38,376 bases of DNA from Nitrospira sp. (GTDB lineage Bacteria; Nitrospirota; Nitrospiria; Nitrospirales; Nitrospiraceae). Where the stretch lies: NCBI GenBank assembly GCA_023248215.1, contig JAHFEW010000035.1, forward strand, positions 1 through 38,376, in the 5' to 3' direction. The notes under the pieces are model-generated. The model searched no databases. It saw nothing but the letters and a program-made list of their open reading frames with translations, and had not been told where the DNA came from. This document shows positions 33,002 through 38,376 of the stretch, piece after piece; positions within the stretch are counted from its first letter, which is position 1, and each line of letters begins with the position of its first letter. The translations under genes and the position numbers were made by a program.

Positions 33002-33421
33002 ATGCCACGTCCACGGGTGCTGATCGGTGATTCGTCTCGGGCCATGCTGGCCTTTTTGGAGATCCTCTTGGAGCCGCAGTTCGAGGTGATCGCTTCCGAA
33101 ACCGAGGGCGAGGCGCTGGTGCTGACTGCGAAAAATCTCAATCCGGACCTGGTTATCTTGGACTTTTCCCTTTCGTTTCTCGAAGGGCTGTCGGTCGGCC
33201 GGCAGCTTCAAGAGACGGTGCCGAGCACCAAATTGGTGTTTTTTTCGTCCCAGGAAGACCCCGCCTATGCCGCTGCGGCGTTCGAGGTGGGAGCCATGGG
33301 GTACCTGGTAAAACAGCGCACGGTCGACCTTGGCCACTATCTTGGGCGGGTGCTGCGAGGCGAACGGGTGTGCTGCCCTGACCATATCCAAAAAAAGGCG
33401 GCAAACAAGAAGAAAAAATGA
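33002..33421 (+). CDS. Stand-alone receiver-domain response regulator
   Basis: This is a 139-residue single receiver domain. The switch residues are present: the acidic GDSS region, Asp54 in VILDFSLSFLEGL, Ser82/Ser83 in VFFSSQED and Lys104 in YLVKQRTV. After Asp54 the usual MP dipeptide is replaced by SLSF, so the beta3-alpha3 loop is atypical. There is no output domain; the tail is Lys-rich (KKAANKKKK). The start is uncertain among GTG 32975, ATG 32990 and ATG 33002; I chose 33002, with GGGA six bases upstream, because it gives a compact receiver. It sits downstream of the kinase/NarL pair and may be an extra phospho-acceptor or a partner of the zinc protein that follows. Confidence 0.85.
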   Translation: MPRPRVLIGDSSRAMLAFLEILLEPQFEVIASETEGEALVLTAKNLNPDLVILDFSLSFLEGLSVGRQLQETVPSTKLVFFSSQEDPAYAAAAFEVGAMGYLVKQRTVDLGHYLGRVLRGERVCCPDHIQKKAANKKKK

Positions 33422-33437
33422 CCACTGGGTCAGTGGT
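33421..33437 (+). terminator. 7-bp hairpin at the receiver stop
   Basis: ACCACTG (33421-33427) pairs with CAGTGGT (33431-33437), loop GGT, beginning at the last base of the receiver stop codon. It has no T tract. It may separate or attenuate transcription into the small zinc-protein gene. Confidence 0.35.
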
Positions 33438-33470
33438 GAGGGGACGGATTCACGCAAGAGGAGACCGACG

Positions 33471-33671
33471 ATGGTCCGAGTGATACCGATGTGTGGATTG
33501 TGCCGACGTGTTCATGACGACGGGTTTTCGGCGAGGGGTGCGACCGGCTGGGTGGATTTTCCCAGCTACCTTGCGCGGCATGTCGTGCCGCTTTCTCAGA
33601 TACAGTTTTCATGCGACTATTGCAGCGAATGCCGTCTGTCCTACGATATTCTGAAGAGCTATGGGATGTAG
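33471..33671 (+). CDS. Stand-alone zinc-module protein (CxxC...CxxC)
   Basis: This 66-residue protein starts at 33471 (MVRVIPMCGLC), with AGAGGAGA six bases before the ATG. It has an N-terminal CGLC, a central segment with WVDFPSYLARH, and C-terminal CDYCSEC. This copies the short VIPMCxxCKKIRDDxGYW...ICPxC module often found at the end of hybrid kinases and response regulators. Here it is encoded on its own, right after an orphan receiver. It probably binds one zinc ion. The reaction or partner is unknown. Confidence 0.7.
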   Translation: MVRVIPMCGLCRRVHDDGFSARGATGWVDFPSYLARHVVPLSQIQFSCDYCSECRLSYDILKSYGM

Positions 33672-33841
33672 TGGCTTGACGAAGTCTTCCGACATCTTCT
33701 CTGGCGAACAGGTTTCTGGAAAGCAGGCCGCGAGGCGGTTTGTGACGAACGCCGTTTCCGTGACCGCCGATGACGATGTGAGTTGAGATTCGGCGAGGCG
33801 TGCCTCGGGGGAGGGCGCACGTTCCTTGTGTTCTTCTGGTG

Positions 33842-33850
33842 TGCTACGAT
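33842..33850 (+). promoter_or_regulatory. Extended -10 promoter, leaderless arrangement
   Basis: TGC plus TACGAT (33845-33850) ends 9 bases before the ATG at 33860 (6 before an in-frame GTG). No Shine-Dalgarno sequence is present. Confidence 0.4.
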
Positions 33851-33859
33851 GACCGTGTG

Positions 33860-36800
33860 ATGTCCGCCCTGCCGTTCCATCCCATCATCGTCGAATGGTT
33901 TGCGACTCGATTCGCCTGTGCGACCGATGTCCAGATGCAGGCATGGCCTGCCATTCAATCTGGTCGTGATGTGCTGATCGCCGCGCCGACGGGTTCGGGC
34001 AAGACCTTAGCCGCCTTTCTCTCCTGCATCGACCGACTGTTTCAGCAGGCCGTGAACTGTGATCTTCGGGATGAGACCCAGGTGCTGTATGTTTCGCCCC
34101 TGAAAGCGCTCAGCAACGACGTTCAAAAAAACCTGCAACAGCCGCTCACCGAGATCGGCCAGGCTGCCCTGACGGCCGGCATGTTGTTGCCCGAGCTGCG
34201 GGTCGTCGTGCGTACCGGCGACACGCCCATGATTGAGCGGCAGCAGATGCTCCGGCGTCCGCCCCATATTCTCATCACGACACCCGAGTCGCTCTTTATC
34301 CTCCTGACGGCGGAAAAAAGTCGCGCGATGTTGAAGACGGTGCGCACGGTCGTCGTGGATGAAATTCATGCCGTCGCCCCGAACAAGCGCGGGGCGCATC
34401 TGGCGTTGTCGCTGGAACGAGTGGCGGCCCTCACCGGCTGCGCAGTGCAACGAATCGGGCTGTCCGCAACGCAGCGGCCCATTGAGACCGTGGCGGAGTT
34501 TCTGGTGGGACAGCGCGCATTGCCTCAAGTGATCGATGTCGGTCATCGCCGCGACATGGATCTCGCCGTCGAGGTGCCGAAGGACGAACTCGGAGCCGTC
34601 GCCACGAATGCCATCTGGAGCGATGTGTACGACCGGCTCGCAGCGCTGGTCGAGGCCCACCGATCCACCCTTGTTTTTGTGAATACGCGACGGTTGGCAG
34701 AGCGGGTCTCGCATTATTTGGAGGAGCGGCTGCGTCACTTGGGGGAAGGGGTGGTAGCGGCGCACCACGGCAGCCTGTCGCGGCAGATCCGTCTGTCGGC
34801 GGAAGATCGTTTGAAAAAGGGGTCCGTGCGCGTGGTCGTCGCCACGGCATCACTGGAACTCGGCATCGACGTCGGGACAGTCGATCTCGCCTGCCAGATC
34901 GGGTCGCCCCGCTCCATTGCGACGTGCCTCCAGCGCCTGGGCCGGGCCGGCCATTGGGTTCACGCCATCCCCAAAGGCAGACTCTTCGCCACCACGCGAG
35001 ATGAATTGATCGAATGCGCCGCATTGATCCGGTCGATCAGAGCCGGAATGCTGGACCGCATAGAGGTGCCATCCGCACCGCTGGATGTGTTGTCTCAGCA
35101 GATCGTGGCCGCGGCCGCCACTCAACCATGGGATGAGGCGGAGTTGTATGACCTGTGTCGCAGGGCCATGCCGTATCGTGGCCTGACTCGCTCGACGTTC
35201 GACGCCGTGCTGAAGATGCTCGCGGAGGGGTTCGTCACCAGCCGAGGTCGGGGGCGAGCCTATCTCCACCATGATCGCATCAACCATCACATCCGAGGCC
35301 GTCGAGGGGCCCGATTGGCGGCCATCACCTCCGGCGGAGCCATTCCAGACACGGCGAACTATGTGGTGATTGCGGAGCCAGACGGGACGGTTGTGGGGTC
35401 GGTGGATGAGGATTTTGCCGTCGAGAGTCTGGCGGGAGACATTATTCTGTTAGGCAATACCTCCTGGCGGATCAGGGGTGTCGAAACCGGCAAGATGCGA
35501 GTCGAGGATGCGCAGGGGGCTCCGCCGACCATTCCGTTTTGGCGCGGGGAAGGACCTTCCCGCACGGCGGATCTGTCCGCGGAAGTCGCTCGCCTCAAGG
35601 CTGATATCGATCGCCGACTCGATGCCGATCCATCATCCCTGACGCCCTACGCTCCGCCGGTGCAGTGGCTGAGACAGGAATGTGCTCTCGACCAACGCGG
35701 CGCGCAACAGGCCGTTGAATATGTGCTGGCGGGCAAGGCGGTCTTGGGAACCGTCCCGACTCAGGAAACGATCGTGGCGGAGCGGTTCTTCGATGAAAGC
35801 GGCGGGATGCAACTCGTCATCCATGCGCCATTCGGCGGGCGGGTGAACCGGGCCTGGGGGCTGGCCTTGCGGAAGCGGTTTTGTGTGACCTTCGATTTTG
35901 AGTTGCAGGCGGCGGCGACGGACGAGGGCATTGTGTTGTCGTTGGGTGAACGGCACAGCTTCCCACTGGATACGGTCTTCGCCTTCTTGAACGCCAAGAC
36001 CCTGCGAGAGGTGCTGACACAAGCGGTGCTGCAGGCGCCGATGTTCATGACCCGCTGGCGCTGGAACGCCACGCGAGCCTTGGCCTTGTTACGGTTTGTC
36101 AGCGGCAAACGAGTGCCTCCGCAGATTCAGCGCATGCGGGCCGAAGACTTGCTGGCTGCCGTCTTTCCGGACGCGCTCGCCTGCCAGGACAATTTTCAGG
36201 GAGAGCGGACGGAACGCCAGATTCCAGACCATCCCCTGGCGCAGGAGACGATTCGGGATTGTCTGACCGAGGCGATGGATCTCGACGGGCTCATCACCGT
36301 GCTGGAAAAGATTGAAGGCGGCGCCATCACCTGTGTGGCCGTCGATACGCCGTTGCCCTCCGCCTTCTGTCATGAAATTTTGAACGCCAATCCCTATGCG
36401 TTTCTCGACGATGCGCCGCTTGAAGAACGCCGGGCGCGGGCCGTTGAAATGCGTCGCACCTTGCCGCCTGAATTGGCGGGCCAGATGGGCGCGTTGGATC
36501 AATCGGCGATCGACCAAGTTATCGAAGAATCTTGGCCGGTGGTGCGCGATGCGGAGGAATTGCACGATGCACTCCTGTCGTTGGTGTGGGTGCCCTGCGA
36601 GCGCATGCCCGATTGGGAGCTCTGGGTCCCCCCATTGGCAGCCGCGGGACGGTTGGTGACGGTCTGGCGTGGAGAAACGCGATTGGGCTGGGCGGCCGCG
36701 GAGTATCGTCACTCCGTTCTGACGCTGTTTCCCAATGACCGAATCGATCCGGAACATGTCCACGTGGAGCCGGTCGAATCCCCGGAACGTGAAGCACTGT

Positions 36801-38197
36801 TGGACCGGGTGGTCTTAGGCTGGATGGAAAGTATCGGGCCCACGACTGCCATGGAACTGTCGAAGACCCTGCATCTTTCCGAGCAGGAGGTTCAAGGGAC
36901 TGTTCTCAGACTCGAAGCCCAAGGGCATGTTCTGCGCGGCCGCTTCCGGCCGTCACCTCCGATTCCTAATTCACAATTCATAATTCAACATTCCGACGCT
37001 CCCGCGCCGGTTGAATGGTGTCACCGGCGGTTGCTAGCCAGGATTCACCGGCTGACGATCGGGCGTCTGCGCAAGGAGATCGAGCCGGTCTCCGCCGCGG
37101 AGTTCATACGGTTCCTCTTCCAGTGGCAACATGCGTCGCCGGGAGCACGTCTGCATGGCGAGGTCGGGCTCCTTGAAGTGGCCAAGCAACTGGGGGGATT
37201 TGAAGCGGCCGCATCGGCCTGGGAATCCCAGATCTTGCGGGTCCGACTGGCCAAGTATGAACCGGAGTGGCTCGATCGATTGTGTTTGAGCGGGGCCGTC
37301 ATGTGGGGCCGTCTGACGCCGCATCCCCGCTTGATGCAGGAGCTGAGCCCTCTGCCGGGGCGGCGAGTCGTGCCGACCAGGGTTGCGCCGGTGAGTGTGT
37401 TTGCTCGCGAGGATGCCGTGGCCTTGCTGGCTGCCGCCGGCGAGGGCATGCAGCACATGGATATCAATGCCCGCCTCGGCGCATCGGCACAGGCGGTCCG
37501 CCGCTGTCTACAGGAGCGGGGGGCGAGTTTTTTCAGCGAGGTGCTGCACGTGACTCGTCTGCTGGCGTCCGAGGTCGAGGATGGGTTGTGGGAATTGGTG
37601 GCGGCCGGCCTGGTGACGGCGGATGGGTTCGACAACCTGCGCGCGCTCATCGATCCCCGGCGGCGGCGCGCCGAGGGGCGTGGTCGGAGTTGCCGCCCAC
37701 GCCATGTCGGCGGTCGCTGGTCGTTGCTACGGACAGGCAGAGAGTCCGCCCCTGTGCCGGGAGCGACGCAGACGGAAAGTCTCGCCCGCCGTCTGCTGCA
37801 GCGGTATGGCGTGGTGTTCCGCGACCTGTTGGCGCGCGAGTCGGTGGTGTCGTCCTGGCGCGATCTGTTGGTCTGTTACCGGCGCCTTGAATTGACCGGG
37901 GAGATCAGGGGCGGCCGGTTTGTGTCTGGGTTTACGGGCGAGCAGTTTGCGTTACCCGAGGCGCTGGAATCCCTGCGGGCGCTCAAGAAACGGCCGGGGA
38001 CTCAGCAGGAGATCAAGATTTCCGCCGCCGATCCGTTGAATCTCGCCGGGGTGATTTTGCCGGGGCCTCGCATCGCCGCCGTGCCGTCGAACTTCGTGGT
38101 CTTTCGAGACGGCATGGTGATTCGAACGGTGACGGGCCGTGAGACGACCGATCGTCAAGAGCCGTCGGTCATCGAAGTAGGCCAGGTTCGAGGATAG
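33860..38197 (+). CDS. lhr: Large Lhr-type DEAD/H-box helicase
   Basis: This is a 1445-residue superfamily 2 helicase. Helicase motifs appear in order: Walker A AAPTGSGKTLAAF (41-53), VLYVSPLKALSND, TTPESLFILL, DEIH (167-170), GLSATQRP (about 200-207), VFVNTRRLAERV, HHGSLSRQIR and SLELGIDVGTVDLACQIGSPRS with QRLGRAGH. A winged-helix and Lhr-specific core follow. The remaining C-terminal half matches the length of the long Lhr proteins of Escherichia coli and mycobacteria (about 1500 residues), i.e. core plus CTD. Lhr is a 3'-5' ATP-dependent RNA:DNA helicase with a DNA-repair role. A 7-bp tandem repeat within the gene encodes an atypical NSQFIIQHS segment. The start is ATG 33860, with no ribosome binding site. 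Confidence 0.94.
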   Translation: MSALPFHPIIVEWFATRFACATDVQMQAWPAIQSGRDVLIAAPTGSGKTLAAFLSCIDRLFQQAVNCDLRDETQVLYVSPLKALSNDVQKNLQQPLTEIGQAALTAGMLLPELRVVVRTGDTPMIERQQMLRRPPHILITTPESLFILLTAEKSRAMLKTVRTVVVDEIHAVAPNKRGAHLALSLERVAALTGCAVQRIGLSATQRPIETVAEFLVGQRALPQVIDVGHRRDMDLAVEVPKDELGAVATNAIWSDVYDRLAALVEAHRSTLVFVNTRRLAERVSHYLEERLRHLGEGVVAAHHGSLSRQIRLSAEDRLKKGSVRVVVATASLELGIDVGTVDLACQIGSPRSIATCLQRLGRAGHWVHAIPKGRLFATTRDELIECAALIRSIRAGMLDRIEVPSAPLDVLSQQIVAAAATQPWDEAELYDLCRRAMPYRGLTRSTFDAVLKMLAEGFVTSRGRGRAYLHHDRINHHIRGRRGARLAAITSGGAIPDTANYVVIAEPDGTVVGSVDEDFAVESLAGDIILLGNTSWRIRGVETGKMRVEDAQGAPPTIPFWRGEGPSRTADLSAEVARLKADIDRRLDADPSSLTPYAPPVQWLRQECALDQRGAQQAVEYVLAGKAVLGTVPTQETIVAERFFDESGGMQLVIHAPFGGRVNRAWGLALRKRFCVTFDFELQAAATDEGIVLSLGERHSFPLDTVFAFLNAKTLREVLTQAVLQAPMFMTRWRWNATRALALLRFVSGKRVPPQIQRMRAEDLLAAVFPDALACQDNFQGERTERQIPDHPLAQETIRDCLTEAMDLDGLITVLEKIEGGAITCVAVDTPLPSAFCHEILNANPYAFLDDAPLEERRARAVEMRRTLPPELAGQMGALDQSAIDQVIEESWPVVRDAEELHDALLSLVWVPCERMPDWELWVPPLAAAGRLVTVWRGETRLGWAAAEYRHSVLTLFPNDRIDPEHVHVEPVESPEREALLDRVVLGWMESIGPTTAMELSKTLHLSEQEVQGTVLRLEAQGHVLRGRFRPSPPIPNSQFIIQHSDAPAPVEWCHRRLLARIHRLTIGRLRKEIEPVSAAEFIRFLFQWQHASPGARLHGEVGLLEVAKQLGGFEAAASAWESQILRVRLAKYEPEWLDRLCLSGAVMWGRLTPHPRLMQELSPLPGRRVVPTRVAPVSVFAREDAVALLAAAGEGMQHMDINARLGASAQAVRRCLQERGASFFSEVLHVTRLLASEVEDGLWELVAAGLVTADGFDNLRALIDPRRRRAEGRGRSCRPRHVGGRWSLLRTGRESAPVPGATQTESLARRLLQRYGVVFRDLLARESVVSSWRDLLVCYRRLELTGEIRGGRFVSGFTGEQFALPEALESLRALKKRPGTQQEIKISAADPLNLAGVILPGPRIAAVPSNFVVFRDGMVIRTVTGRETTDRQEPSVIEVGQVRG
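36967..36987 (+). repeat. AT-rich tandem 7-mer repeat inside lhr
   Basis: Three 7-bp units, TAATTCA, CAATTCA and TAATTCA, followed by a decayed unit (ACATTCC), lie in the lhr frame. They stand out as AT-rich in a GC-rich gene, encode NSQFIIQH, and fall in a probable linker after a winged-helix-like segment (LSEQEVQGTVLRLEAQGHVLRGRF). Confidence 0.7.
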
Positions 38198-38219
38198 CGC
38201 GCACGCTCCAGAATGGGTC

Positions 38220-38240
38220 GCCGTTGCATGAGGCAACGGC
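38220..38240. terminator. 8-bp hairpin between convergent genes
   Basis: GCCGTTGC (38220-38227) pairs with GCAACGGC (38233-38240), loop ATGAG. It lies between the end of lhr and the convergent end of the universal-stress-protein gene and probably serves both strands. Confidence 0.55.
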
Positions 38241-38262
38241 CCGGCGAGACGACGGCTCCTGA

Positions 38263-38376
38263 TCAGCCGAGCGGAGCAGGAATCGCGAGCACAGGGCAGC
38301 GCGCTCCGCGCAGGACACGCTCCGTGGTGCTGCCGCGCAAGATGTCTAACAAGCTGTCCTGACCTTTCGTCGTCAT
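38263..38376 (-). CDS. Universal stress protein, C-terminal part only
   Basis: The last 37 residues (TTKGQDSLLDILRGSTTERVLRGARCPVLAIPAPLG, then TGA with plus-strand TCA at 38263-38265) match the end of UspA-like proteins: the Walker-like G-x9-G-S/T region and the ERVLRxAxCPVLxI strand. The gene enters from the right edge, so the start is outside the window; the ATG at 38374-38376 is probably internal. UspA proteins are cytoplasmic nucleotide-binding stress proteins. Confidence 0.75.
   Translation of the reverse strand: MTTKGQDSLLDILRGSTTERVLRGARCPVLAIPAPLG

Noticed and set aside
1-38376. CRISPR arrays, tRNA or rRNA genes, riboswitches
   Set aside because: No regularly spaced repeats, cloverleaf-like sequences or rRNA cores were seen by eye; a covariance-model scan could not be run.

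Overview
The window is about 38.4 kb of GC-rich, gene-dense bacterial chromosome. Gene content is what one expects in Nitrospira-like Nitrospirota: a DHH-CBS tRNA nucleotidyltransferase fusion, a VTT membrane protein next to a mercuric-reductase-like flavoprotein, many small secreted or lipoproteins, NarL-type two-component genes and a full-length Lhr helicase. The taxon is inferred from gene content; no rRNA or tRNA gene is present to confirm it.

Layout. 1-5.9 kb: a gene cut by the left edge (lipocalin-like secreted protein), a 3-hydroxyisobutyrate-dehydrogenase-like reductase, a DUF3565 protein, a coiled-coil lipoprotein, a cytoplasmic sulfite-oxidase-fold protein coupled to a dipeptide-epimerase-like enolase superfamily enzyme, and two small genes (a membrane peptide and a zinc ribbon). 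6.2-13.2 kb: a plus-strand run with a VTT membrane protein, a MerA-like flavoprotein, DUF3047, a radical SAM gene whose cluster-binding motif is out of frame, a DUF547 lipoprotein, a ferritin-like di-iron protein and a TIGR04283-type glycosyltransferase, interrupted by one minus-strand secreted protein. This looks like one accessory pathway and is the best candidate for an undescribed system.

13.3-18 kb: a small exported protein, the 888-residue DHH/CBS/nucleotidyltransferase fusion, a convergent lipoprotein sharing a CTAG stop with it, a decayed YdjM-type hydrolase remnant and a small gene with a near-consensus promoter. 18-21.8 kb: a minus-strand operon MFS transporter-pxpB-pxpA-pxpC (5-oxoproline uptake and hydrolysis). 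21.9-25.6 kb: a J-domain protein, then a coupled minus-strand operon of a class V aminotransferase, a DUF3365 haem protein and an amidohydrolase. 25.66-25.99 kb: a 327-bp MITE-like element with 17-bp perfect terminal inverted repeats.

26-38.4 kb: a CPBP membrane protease, an XRE-cupin regulator, an SGNH-hydrolase-like membrane protein, an NAD(P)-binding epimerase-like protein, a HisKA_3 kinase/NarL response regulator pair, an orphan receiver with a free-standing zinc module, the Lhr helicase, and the C-terminus of a universal stress protein at the right edge.

Two patterns run across the window. Several genes without a Shine-Dalgarno sequence have a -10 box (often an extended TGn -10) ending only 6-10 bases before the start codon, which suggests leaderless transcripts. 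Other genes have clear GGAGG-type sites. Many convergent gene ends carry hairpins.
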